Source: an uncultured Clostridia bacterium (lineage in GTDB: Bacteria > Bacillota > Clostridia > Christensenellales > UBA1242). From it: a stretch of 64,000 nt of DNA. Both the position numbers and the translations under genes were made by a program. The notes beneath the pieces were generated by a model. That model saw only the letters and a list, made by a program, of their open reading frames with translations, did not search any database and was not told where the DNA came from. The stretch spans positions 1-64,000 of the forward strand of contig CAKVLS010000001.1 of assembly GCA_934757865.1 (NCBI GenBank), given 5' to 3'. Each line of letters begins with the position of its first letter. Position 1 is the first letter of the stretch. This document shows positions 19,701 through 25,100 of this stretch, in pieces.

Positions 19701-21442
19701 TTAATGGTACTTCAAAGAATAAAATGAAAATATTACAGTTTTCTACAAAAGTTACAGGTATAATTAGTGGCGGTTTAATTGGTTATGTAGGTAGTTCTTC
19801 TGTAGAAGTAAGAAATAATTGCAAAGTTTCTAATTGTGAAATTGGAAATTCTAGTTATATATCATTTGCTGGTGGAATATTCGGCCGTTCATACTATTGC
19901 GATGGTTTGTATTTAAATTCTATTGATGTTAGCAACAATACAATCTCTAGTAGTTTATATTCTGGAGGAATATTTGGTGATTTAGGATTGTCTCAAGCAT
20001 TTGATTCTAGTTCTGGTATTAAAATATCTTCTAACACTATAAATGTTACTTCTAGTACTGGCGGTGGTTCTGGAGGCTTCGCTGGACATTTAAGAATATA
20101 TAACGAAAGCACCTCCTTACCAGAGAGCGAGTTAAAGGGGAATTCAATCCATGCGTGTGATTCTGCTGATAATGTTTCTGGAGCAGCTGGGGCAATTATT
20201 GGAGATTTGAGATCTGATAATTTGGCTCTATATTGTGCAAGAATAACTCTTAAGAGTTCTATTGATAATGAAATAAAAGGTTCTTACATGGGGGCTATAG
20301 GTTATGTGCTAAGTTGCGACGTTTCAAATATAAGCGATGAAAAAGGTGGCTTAAAATTCTGGTATGGTGATTTTGGAGACAGAGTTGTTATAATCGGCGG
20401 AGCTGTAGGTGCTATGTATTATTCTAAATTGTCTAGTTGTTCTATTAAGAGTTCATTAGGGGATTATTTTATTTATGGATATCGAAAAACTAATGATGAA
20501 AGAATTGGTGGCATTGTAGGATCTATAACTAATTGTGTGATAGAAAGATGTAAATATTATGGATATGTAGAGGGCAGTAGCATTTATGGCGATGTCGGTG
20601 GCATTGTAGGAGCTGCTTTCAGTGATAGTAATAATAAAATTAAAGATTGTTATGTTTATGGCTATGTTTGGTCTCATAAATATGCTGGAGGAATAGTTGG
20701 AGCTATATACTCAGGAACTATAGAGATTTATAATAGCGACTTAAAAGAAGGGAATGTAAGTGTTACCCATAAACAAAATGATGGAAATGCTAATGTAGCA
20801 GCTGGAGGTATTGTTGGATTTATTAATGGTACTGTAAATGCGACAATTAATTTGTGTTTTGCATGGAGATTAACATCTGTCGATGCTTCTTACGACAACT
20901 CTAATATATCTCGAGAGAGCTTCTCAAAGACATCAAATTCTTATTCTGATCTATTTACCAGTAAAGAAAGTGAGACATCATATGACAATGTCAAAGGCTA
21001 TGCATTTGTTGGAGGTATTGTTGGTAAATGGGATGATGGAAGTGGTACTAAAAAAATGATTAGTTGCAGATCATATGCATCTGTATATACTACTTATTAT
21101 CATCTTGATAGTGATAGAGGAAAGACAACTAGTTATGGAAGACTTAAAATTATTGATGATAACTTTGCATGGGGTCTTGCTGTATGGTCAAAAACCTATA
21201 TTACTGTTTATGCAGGTGCTATATTCGGGTATAGAGGTGCAGGTATTACGTGTTCGGCTGTAGATTATTACACAGGCTTAGCTCTAAGATATAGTTTGGC
21301 TGGAGGTTGTGGAGGTACATTCTATGGCGAAGGAAATAGTGCTTTTGGTAACTACGATAACTCAAGAGGTGCAGCAATCCAAAATGCATTTAGCCGTAGA
21401 ACATCAGGAGATACTTCTGGTATTTCTACATTTACGGAATAA
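1760..21442 (+). CDS. Giant GLUG-repeat / Ig-like surface lipoprotein (6,560 aa)
   Basis: A single uninterrupted frame encodes about 700 kDa of predicted cell-surface protein. Residues 1-24 form a lipoprotein signal (MKKFLTII...VGTGC24), so C24 should be lipidated and membrane-anchored. Bacterial Ig-like (Big_2) regions lie near 640-700, 1635-1700 and 2190-2267. Six 'header' modules (pattern PYxI..a.dl...yy.L.nDID...F.G.ldGn) lie near 951-1000, 2451-2503, 3004-3084, 3743-3804, 4490-4547 and 4815-4898. Each is followed by GLUG-type beta-helix repeats built on VGG[I/L]VG. The last array, about 4918-6554, is unbroken and uses different glycine codons from the rest. No sortase motif, catalytic domain or C-terminal anchor is visible. 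The GAGAGG site lies seven bases before ATG 1760. The next gene encodes a paralogue. Adhesion or a surface layer is an inference; the specific function is unknown. Confidence 0.85.
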   Translation: MKKFLTIIGIMLVAICSVFVGTGCNEDKYANMSIEVSSQALTGDTLTIGYGNSIELTAKATGADGINNAVNFNCSDTEALDITGVTNSENGTKAVIKANKPTYDNNYFVLKVSSVETNRVYRELKVKVVLPIEGLDFGGAKLSVSPSNPISLASYIKFYPQKPYVTNQKDVVYTISDYGFNNANSIYLDQAGNLSVTGDVAENMTTDDNCLEITAVSKSNTGIKNTIKVNVVKDLADSDLAIESSQLSYNSELVADKLKLNLFTNSTKYYRENVTVYVNSSQDIDIEPIKVGDGNTIEITKGAITKTPIDGTRYRNKITFEIRAKSTAGTCGVKFKVTTKNISNPVEFEFSDDTMIEVVTSALPKAISLKQDGRDITIGDTISVYNEYIATETISGYGSKIVPFVTSASSTSVNESNKHVRVELIDIATENDALTEFTFTDVRGNVLDNTNGFLEMISNNILYIKALDTAVGKTYKLTFTTIISDFITYASGGSPSVEDEIITVEYFISANYGVNQITFEKDNYVIKRSQMNDNLYTETLINFSVNENADISGMTASYDASMLTVTKLDTFSYVVVGTTLGTTEFRITAKNGCTKKVTIRIVDPVKVLSLSVDNPITSQVISETEYEEISFDGSYTINKLVKVSAKVGGKFNVYTNTSPNLTGILKTEFRSLDPTIASISNSGILTTKNSGVATIEAVIQYYEFIYGEDGYARCTIGTANLTFEIVVYTPTTSIGLNRYTATIYSEDSLGYDYKELSYVEVHAQISPVTATVYGDESAVTYNLVNNNGILTEASGTKGRYQAKLPEGVNEATVMIVVTVKEYGSSVSLVCNVTIKRATQIKEITIDNLPKRNGVYVLDMKEDATFNLEITLSPEKVFIQDLFFMIYDEEMTPIHTGTIVTVNGKAIISKAVLQDADPNSVFVRVFAKDSMTGEDSGSVYETILVTIERGTLESPYLINSADDLQAIKNAPTKHYMLARDIDLNSRSWEPIANFSGSLNGLYYRKAGGTEIKNQYKITNLSLESSDGEYVGLFANIELTGLVMNLDVSVSSVTISNNRNLKAVGTIAAYNNGIIVNSTVSIGNNFVVSTSGNTALGDDIFVDIGGMVGTNNGWVYNFVPYITDVFGNYGRAYTAFDLKDTSIPDKYIEFVAGKDSFLYFAELYAEGDNPAHTAEQVAIMIAESISETPVHGRIQVMDSMTCPINVGGLVGRNLHVVNGIFGLYNVQEEISGLESGDGGDNQFLIDSAISATINDAGRDFSGTIYTGGRDLNKSSSTIGGIVGLNTKNADNEEARVYNVATSGRVEGYYNVGGIVGKSTGGIINTISSCARISGINYVGGAVGYADNTTIHLAKVENYQETTAGGDILIKGMIYVGGIVGYIDNNSTLEFAYSVSFVEESTFTAGGISNQTADIYGIGNYIEMYFGGVAGYVGVNTELAYVYSTMSIYMAQTTNGAYAGGIAGSLAYRGKIHDAYYLGKFIRVSDTSTGVVVGKIDSMGLATVEGVEGIIKNFFSNNSRKKVGEDTAGVFNNGETTVINNVIQAQQLAPFKTAVAGSANWNTTDTLNTRNGVAFPIIKYTSELIKKEVFLLKQTPTAVTAAVTETPSSDYKKLQSTVLLLTYSVNESKNVYSLNSLLKFTWSPASIKSSQLRVTSSNTSVVSVQEGGKIVVQDVSSMGGVGYATLTFTSVLNLNAYCTVNIVVVPKVTDVKLFNDSNLTQDILESSSLSMKKGTTQKLFPTFYDTDENGKLVKVNANYGVQYSYKTPNEYYDIDAASNIISAKKETLTEADADYASQKEFYDISFTSKLTFTYSFGNDIKTFNYNPFESQAQSGKRTFSVSIYTGATDLIVSPNSEIEVSGYIPQSLLINLVSDAKIDGVKVVITDDNGNTIYKRHEAGATMLYINNVSYNMDIAEERENAQKILDEIGFVLDIDVLETEFLMTPGNLEKLLNIQIAEGKEYMINPVGYTFEFSAVTNTEVSCSVRVLAVPQALLHLDTDYRVLEGSEVSGEGKTSYIFDPTPKNKLVPGKLGLISIDTNPVFAGVKYFKVETSAEAMKYVSLAQLYKDTSAGASGLSYIFGTNAEKIENGIILNRKSNYLKTIYTYKNGVESDVPIEDSNNYNNEIIKVEQQYDYDGNLYVEILTASNIYEIESFPIYVTAVFADGSEQKYTRVFETTYIPALSLEATRRYIALGSRVNEDGAETKDSIKVTPIVDGDYDISMDITVLNAAGTGEGVAVLTNDGTLVLSNNAQMGDVIRVTASYSITVEGRSELVSTSIDILVVEAVIDEVSIDKIVDNKLLFTISSSQQLQATLKGCADQEQGVLSRLATTLSRQMTDSNAVAYWKYVYNNGEVTNLDNKALSLPFGIDVKKVASGTGDNLASVSLVGSTVSGSANLMLKAYMYYTDGGELKFAEMVDETAYFPSLIEVPFVAQVMVDSTDDLPTPIYTVSELMNMVEGGNYILMNDLDITTPHTPITTAIGSLDGNNKIITISNFAYDTSTDAISSGTINLGLFSTISAGTVIKNVIIALPNNKTNPMMLNSYTNINYGGLAGINYGIVTNCEVISVYDKDTYNNAKDNATDTSTDEYLYPYISYTNNIYTAVQVNGTAVTANIGGLIGTNSETGVITNSRVGRNYVEYVSIQADDYNGTNPDLKVYEYTAPITIMKLEGTGNVGGFVAVNAGIISSSYFNNGQLEISSYGSNYTRTGGFVAINSGAVYSSYAAGWEEESYIKLIDATSDLYETLLATNPDGNIHYQVKSSQTNPNRKLGGGIFSNGNIGGFVFNNSGYIQNSYSSIRLDGDFTFAANRQNISSNANLNEYGNLNAGGFVFINDEDSQIKTSYTISKIKSNISTHGPFVGVSPSSGDVQNSGEVNKCYYLVESGESIYSKVDPAYDISQTSDSELGEDVASIGNEFVIKDTFAGFSFDNSNYVDGMTSGAVWAMKMVTSSFATGSNGQDSYGYPEIVSANQIAISVRVLKPSASGEGQADYSYIYALGYEKGSSINPQIITSATDYNKVFESILGVTTKVENVNVKYTGNMRLVNNLDFTSLTPMSTSFEYTSPVNSLSVFDGNNLSISNVLISDDSEENTAFGLFKVFNDVGVKNITLSIRGVDSTNGIAVGALAGLAVESDINNINVVAAIEGAEVSGQNYVGGLAGIVVSGDDYTMHYINNINCNVSVLAGYNGGENTQIIKPGEIWSLICPPAKINKYSTDYNLRLQYLKSNVSYAGGVAGVIDLVQAFKSSGEDASTDSLDNINARAINVSKLDIFYNPSDVEVYEDNVISIEAAYAGGLFGFVGNETFIREASFVAYEMSEKHYIMADIAAGGITAINYGFIDQTSVSFDKETQATLDNQLENLVKGATSITWGNQNLYTGAPIYLGGIAGINIGGAVKNTGTIQNSYNRVDLINDKATRIGGIAGASHIGAFVNDYTTANVKGDFNQENSYFGAVIGQLLNNENNRYYSISLSKDQENKYNLEITNITTAILWNPEYYDEYKKYTNDYGMKYYETYKSGEPYRETDPRYNPAQPTKEAEDGLYVRKVSSDTDNRVVSKIGRIGAIYGAPTKADETNLRASELEGESGINNKNNYFNPYLWYDHYVNKFSGSSTVLVDKIYKSFTASSEEYVDLYTGTQHHDVDKIAAGVTNGDKYEVYKNYKGKEDYALKEPGNLYYFLNYDESQYVNNILSKDELYDLYTLEVGAGSNAKDKAFSKSYWSSRIWKFDDSERLITLNFGYIPSIARIYTAEDYIREINDSPASKKYYYIMNDIDFSTLTGNKDKDSVIVRANFRGTVTGIKQYNEDRTKSRYPILYNIELTDKLSGDSGGTELNEMALFVNTTNASFFNLNIVLKSYKENVPGTGTSAFIKKSAVLIASSNNTSINNIHIGYKLADFAEGFITEGPGGVRVVKRDKDVDDGGNLDSFNSYISANFVKGGQSNVVINTFATYFGGLVADSISTKIRDCSFNIPIQAGYYNRLLPADSEVYLGGLVGKLLGSVTTSFVTKKISASAATDSNSTFNNAKYVYIGGVIGYGAGDISNIGYGRPSGTNNDNAFIKSWKRLADKNTVLDSGLLNVYTNGTYSIEARSKTYIGGVIGLSTILIDTTSTLVSSVSSAYAYNVTIMVNIGKSVNVGGVIGRNEISVTNLQYRSKKLNTDYKEVFATNYANDSHIMLIDANQNTDSSIGGVIGDNGSDSKIENAMNNVTMYVKNVNGTTANIGGILGTTKGLSLYKSVNDAYGIRVLQKGKTISGLTTEASTNIGGLVGQSTNSDLSLNYVLSSAYIEIEDGSSGRTNVGGLIGYGNNSGVIIYTVVSLGNIYIAKDIISGGLNAGGIAGQVRNFSRNSTGFGNGAVVACNINYRNIGSRSTFNIGQILGSIGGSTVPGQANFKDIYFSENLFGLYINSYTGGTAYNVNMEDLAEKIDFIAKYVRGDSSDNIFRDYFKQFADTKTNIYESSLEKIIYFDGTDYKGFEGGKINPKVLGDNPNAELGSTTYTYYKLTKDVTTSTTIDRLNKGNFIDCRGYTINNGKTLSVFATIDREAFVVGLLVDGANATSKPGTNTGIIADINSGTLLGCGTSGNLNTIGGVSGGIVGCNYGNIINCFSIANITITTDGSKVGGLVGFNFGNIITSYYTGVIDHTIDYSTATDLQIGGLVLTNTGNITNSYTMSNILDAGLVKAVDSNVIGAIYSTASNTNLINVYYDINAYTGPTVSYKDKGKTTAQLSTLGTLTGIPIAGNWFIADNNDIKKLYMRENTGELESRIYVNSSWFNYSYSIANVNGNIPTVAGIKRFLNMLYTGNGRKDDGQKTNGFINQPFRITNAGMIEAYFRTSNGQAETSYYILQNDISFKAYDNWSEEWEKAEGNKQIIFTGDFDGNGKTMYGIKYSKYGIFRALGKNANIYNFTITDANSETGLIAGGMISGAKINNVTINSVAPNNNNDGICSVMPTRATSLGPNVYNNLFVGGTLLGYMSGGEITNITLLGSIEVGDSRADDSYSGGLVGYATGGTIDIAGNNQTAECNPFANMTSVSVSGKVVGGLIGYSEIVVKNYTIDGTVSLYSTRTVGGIIGKQTASATAITLVGLKNSEAKIYTVSGSSILGGIVGEVSTSSYSAKVTLQSCVVEGITMSSTTSTIGGLVGLADFVAFNAGSVKNTNLDGYIVGGYIGTSTGYLEFVAQDKGDYNEGCAFKGSTVGGIAGLAANGTISGTAAKPINNKAKITVKSGTVQRGGNIIGTINTLDNTTLADTSKNIGIKISNISADLSNFESSASGYVGGIVGYAKAVNGAAVSIFDSTISGTGILRSQKYGGVIGYATNLVLISNIKGDISLVGQVLNSNFYFVGGIVGLFENATTTTTNPYNISNISGLKVTITEITDDSTSSARGMVGGIVGCTSNAKINNVSLTVDIRCEYLAASDSYLGGVVGYLESKDNVIAEISSATVTVINLKCEQNDNYFYAVGGIVGYSTSSSSEVKTLIKKSSVILNDGAVLGNGNKVGGIVGIANQTKIADTTTVTSAATTQAPSIISFMADASSGGIIGSGTNITLDKTEYKVTANTSCLPVTISSTIKAGGMAGEIALADIMDKNVKFTSTATVNAVSAGGVFGQIAGGDIDGAVLTVNGEVKGASAMGYIAALLYTQNDISIKNISIKKNTDNSIKNFKMTSTGFSASVGSFIGQINVLANRSALLESLTNNNERIYDGEDGNLIARLGGIVGSTTVAKSGKLTLNSCKNYAQLTLKASEQNDTSTKYAGGLIGYIPSESTGTTNITNSENTADIEGFSYTGGIVGYGSYVYITDCTNSGDISSWSNRSSSYAGGILGSAVSNVSILQTKTLTTVKGIISAYYGAGGLVGGNFGSSLTKLTIEGSTDKKIQFSGTVSTWRYAGGVVGHTNFARTSISNVDVKAGSTILAGEMSTIRNGRAGGIIGYVYKGSGSQSDPTIKISNCSVTDTTIKGDEIVGGAIGLCDTVVNVVLDKVVVNGTSKNKMKILQFSTKVTGIISGGLIGYVGSSSVEVRNNCKVSNCEIGNSSYISFAGGIFGRSYYCDGLYLNSIDVSNNTISSSLYSGGIFGDLGLSQAFDSSSGIKISSNTINVTSSTGGGSGGFAGHLRIYNESTSLPESELKGNSIHACDSADNVSGAAGAIIGDLRSDNLALYCARITLKSSIDNEIKGSYMGAIGYVLSCDVSNISDEKGGLKFWYGDFGDRVVIIGGAVGAMYYSKLSSCSIKSSLGDYFIYGYRKTNDERIGGIVGSITNCVIERCKYYGYVEGSSIYGDVGGIVGAAFSDSNNKIKDCYVYGYVWSHKYAGGIVGAIYSGTIEIYNSDLKEGNVSVTHKQNDGNANVAAGGIVGFINGTVNATINLCFAWRLTSVDASYDNSNISRESFSKTSNSYSDLFTSKESETSYDNVKGYAFVGGIVGKWDDGSGTKKMISCRSYASVYTTYYHLDSDRGKTTSYGRLKIIDDNFAWGLAVWSKTYITVYAGAIFGYRGAGITCSAVDYYTGLALRYSLAGGCGGTFYGEGNSAFGNYDNSRGAAIQNAFSRRTSGDTSGISTFTE
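5060..6240 (+). repeat. First GLUG repeat array of giant gene 1
   Basis: At least eight copies of a coding motif reading roughly [V/G]GG[I/M/L/V][V/A]G recur every 20-40 codons (near 5064, 5371, 5590, 5689, 5770, 5880, 6030 and 6129). All 24 glycines in these cores are GGT or GGC. The protein repeat is clear, while the DNA copies are degenerate, so this is not a recent tandem duplication. Confidence 0.75.
16510..21420 (+). repeat. C-terminal GLUG mega-array of giant gene 1
   Basis: About 1,640 residues carry dozens of GLUG units (GG-hydrophobic-hydrophobic-G followed by 'snc...g' turns) with no header or Ig-like module between them. From roughly 17 kb onwards GGA becomes common in the motif cores (for example near 17585, 19020, 19308, 19532, 20686), whereas earlier arrays use almost only GGT/GGC. 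Cysteine is also more frequent in the turns. This points to a different origin or expression history for this part of the gene. Confidence 0.7.
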
Positions 21443-21451
21443 TAATATTTC

Positions 21452-21485
21452 CAAAAAAAGAGAGATTTTTATCTCTCTTTTTTTG
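21452..21485 (+). terminator. Intrinsic terminator after giant gene 1
   Basis: A stem of about 12 bp (AAAAAGAGAGAT/ATCTCTCTTTTT) with a four-T loop and a following T run starts ten bases after the stop codon. It would work in both directions. Confidence 0.85.
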
Positions 21486-22053
21486 TTGCCTTTATTATTA
21501 CCTTTTATTATTTAACTTTTTTTGTCATTTATATTTAATATTTTTTCTTTGTGATTTTTATTGACTTATTTGCTATTTTTAAGTGGGCATTTTAGGTGAG
21601 TGAGAATAAAGTTTTTAAGAGGTTTTTGCCTATAATTTAACTATAATTTCTATGACTTTTCACCTATTTTTTGAGTGCGTTTTTGGGGTGAAAATTGTTA
21701 ATTTTTTAGTAAAAATAGGCGGATTATTAGAGCATTTTTTGATGTTTTTTATTTGATTTTGGGAGGAGTTTTGCAGGTGTTTTTGGCTTAGTTTTTGTTG
21801 ATTTTGAGATGGATTTTTGTTGTCTTTTTGAGAACAAAATTGATAATTTTTGAGAGGGGAAAATGATTATTTTTAACGCAAAATATTATGTAATTCTGGT
21901 GCTAAAATAGCTAATTTTTGACCAATATTTTTTGATTTTTATAGCGTTAATTTTGGGTTTTTGTTTATATTTTTTTACTTTATTTTGAGGGTAGATATGC
22001 GGACTTAATTTTTTATTATATATAATATATATTATAATATTTAGTATATTTAT
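21486..22053 (+). other. T-rich, C-poor intergenic stretch between the two giant genes
   Basis: This stretch of about 570 bases has no convincing gene. It is strongly strand-skewed: of the 60 bases 21721-21780, 30 are T and 2 are C. It ends in an AT-repeat tract (about 22012-22043) resembling the ones upstream of giant gene 1 and downstream of giant gene 2. A 15-codon frame at 21863-21910 follows GAGAGGGG but is too short to call. Confidence 0.6.
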
Positions 22054-22083
22054 TTGACTTATAAGGCGTGTTTTTTATATAAT
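22054..22083 (+). promoter_or_regulatory. Sigma-A promoter of giant gene 2
   Basis: TTGACT (22054-22059), an 18-base spacer and TATAAT (22078-22083) form a near-consensus promoter. The start would be near 22090. The ribosome site is AAGGA at 22121-22125, nine bases before the ATG. Confidence 0.75.
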
Positions 22084-22134
22084 TATAGTTGTAAAATTGT
22101 ATAGTGCTATTTTGGCAAAAAAGGACTTAGTATT

Positions 22135-25100
22135 ATGAAAAAATTTTTCTCAATTTTATTTATATTCTGCCTAGGGTTTTTAGGGCTGCTTGCGGGCTGT
22201 AATGAGGACCGATATGGCAACCTTACTATTACCATCGCAACAGAGCAAGAAAGAGCCGAAGATGGTAGTATAACTTTGTATGTAGGTGACGAGCCTGAGG
22301 ACATCACGGTTACAATGGGTGGTATACCTAGTAACTTCAATGTTGTGCCATCATTTAGTTTGTCAGAGAATATTGTTAAGATTGGTGAAGTTAACCATAT
22401 GCTTGACAATGGTGTTAGAAAGACTATTGAGGGTATAGCTCCTGGTTACACAGTACTTACTGCATACACTAGTGAAGGTCTAAAGTCCGCTTCACTAAAA
22501 ATCAATGTAATCAAAAAAGCCGAGAGCATCAGTGCAAACAGCGATTACAAACTTGCAGTAATAAGAAGACCTGGCTTTTCAACAAAGATTGATACAAACG
22601 AAGCTATAAGTATTTTGCCAAAAGATAGCAACCAAAACACAATCAAATATACACTTGCAACTGAAGGTTTGACTGACATAATCAGTTTGAGAGATAACAC
22701 TATAACAGTTCTTGAAGGTGCTAACCTTTCTGCTGAGAAAGAGTTCCAAATCAAAGCCGAAGTAGTTAACCATAAGGGTGAAGTTAATGAAGATGTAGAA
22801 CCAACATATTTGAATGTAAGAATACTTGATGATATCACGGAAGATAATATCAAACTATATCAATCACAAACACAAAACCCACCAGTAAACGCTTTGAATC
22901 CTATCGAAAATACTTTGATACTTTCAAAGAACTATGTAGAGAATAACATAACATATGTTTTCATTGCAGTTAAGACAACAGAGACAATAGGTGTAAGTGC
23001 TCCTGAGAACACTAACGCATCTCCAGTACTTGTAAGTTTTGTTCAAAAGTTCACAAGTGCAGGATATCAATTCTTTGAGTATAGATTGCAAGCTATAAGA
23101 TATAGCCAAGAGACAACCCTTAAATTTGGAGTATATGTAGAAGGATATAGCGATGCGTATACATTTGAGACTGATATAAAAGTTGAATGCCAACTATACA
23201 TTAAGAACTTTGCAGTTAATGATGTAACGCTAGCAGACGGCGTAAAACACAGCATTACACTATATACCAATGAGCAAACTTCTGGCGCTAAACTAAAAAT
23301 TGCAGTTTCTAACCCAAGAGAGATTTTGGCAAGCGATGCAAGATTTAGCGTAGCTCTATACAATGTAGAGACTGGCGAAATGGTAAATTATGACAACATA
23401 TCTAACTATTTCTCAATCACTAACATTGTTAACAACTCTCGTCTAAATGACGGCTGGTATATGAAAGAAGTAACTTTCAATGTAAGATTGCAAGCTGGTA
23501 ACTTAGATGTAGATGATAGCGGAAAATATGAACTCGTAATCACTTCAGAAAGACCTCTAATGTACGCAACCAAAGCTACAACATCAGTACTAATTAATAT
23601 CGTAGAAGGTATTAAGAGTATAGATAATATTAGCTATGACGGCGAAGTTCATGACAATGAGCCAATTAGATTAAGATACGAAAAAGACGCTGAGCCTCTA
23701 GAAGTTACACTTAACGCAACTCCAGAGAATGCAACAGCATTTGAGACTTTGTATGCGACATCTTCTAATAGCAGTATTGTAAGAGTAGAAAAAGTTGGTA
23801 CATACTCAAATAAATTTAGAATTTATCCAGTTAAAGTCGGCGAGGCTGATGTAGTATTCGGTAGCAAGAACTTAACATCAACTCTAATATATAGAGTATC
23901 AGTTTATGATGATATTGATGATTTTTATGTATCTATTGATGAATTTTCTCAATCAAAATACATCGGCAAGAGCACAGTGAGTGGTTATAACCTAACAAGT
24001 GCCGTTATCAAAGTAAACGACGCTAGTTCAAGCTCAGCAGAGATTAGACTAAACATTAACGCAATCCCAGCGACAGCTCAGTACTATACTATAAAATATG
24101 AAGTTAAAAAAGTTGGACAAACTGAAAACTTAGCTAGTGACGGAACATACATTTATGATGATTACTTTAGGCTAAACACTAGAAAAAACACTTTCCAATT
24201 TATAAAACATAACGCAAATGATAAGTATCTAGTAACAGTAACACTAGAAAATTATGACGGAAGCTTTACTACTAAACAATTTGAAGTTTCTTCTTATATA
24301 CCTATCACTTACATCAATATGACTCTTACTCAAGATGTTTTGTACAATCCTAACAACCTAAGTTACTTCGACCTAAACAATGCAGCTAAGAGTTATACAA
24401 AAACTCAAGCAACTATCTCAGTTAACAGAGATGCAACATACGGCTACAAAGAAAATATTTTCTACGAAGTAGTAGTTGATGGTGCAGTTAACGAGAACAT
24501 TCTTCTTAGAACTGACAACTTATTTGAACTAAACAAAGATTTCAAAATTGACTCATATCCTAAGAAAGTTTATATCACAGCATATGCTCTTGAGTTTGGC
24601 GAAAAGAGAGTAGAAGTTACTAAACAAATAACTATTCACAACCCAGTCACTGTAGAAGATATGGCAGTTGAAGGAGATATCAATGGTGATATACTTTACT
24701 TCAAGCTTGGCGTAGATAATACAAAAGACATAAAAGTAACTGTTAACCCAAGTGTAAACTTATTTAATGGCAACATCAAATGGGTACAATACGCAGAGGG
24801 AACAACTACAGTTCTTGACTTTGCTGACAACGGCAGCGGACTAATGACTGCTGTTGATACAGAGAATGCAATCTTTAGCGTAGAAGCGCATGGCAATAAC
24901 AGATTTACAATATCTGCTAAAAAAGCCGGCAACGCAAGACTAATACTTATCCCTGAGGACAAAATCAAAGAAGTAAATGGTTCTAAATATATTTACAACT
25001 GGGATAAAGCTATTGAACTATTTGTTCAAGTGGCAGATGGTTCAAAAGAGAATCCATATCATGTAGCTAATTTACAAGATTTTAGAGCAATCCAAAATGC

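Noticed and set aside
21863..21910. 15-codon frame after GAGAGGGG between the giant genes
   Set aside because: Too short, only three bases between the site and the ATG, and no promoter or terminator nearby.
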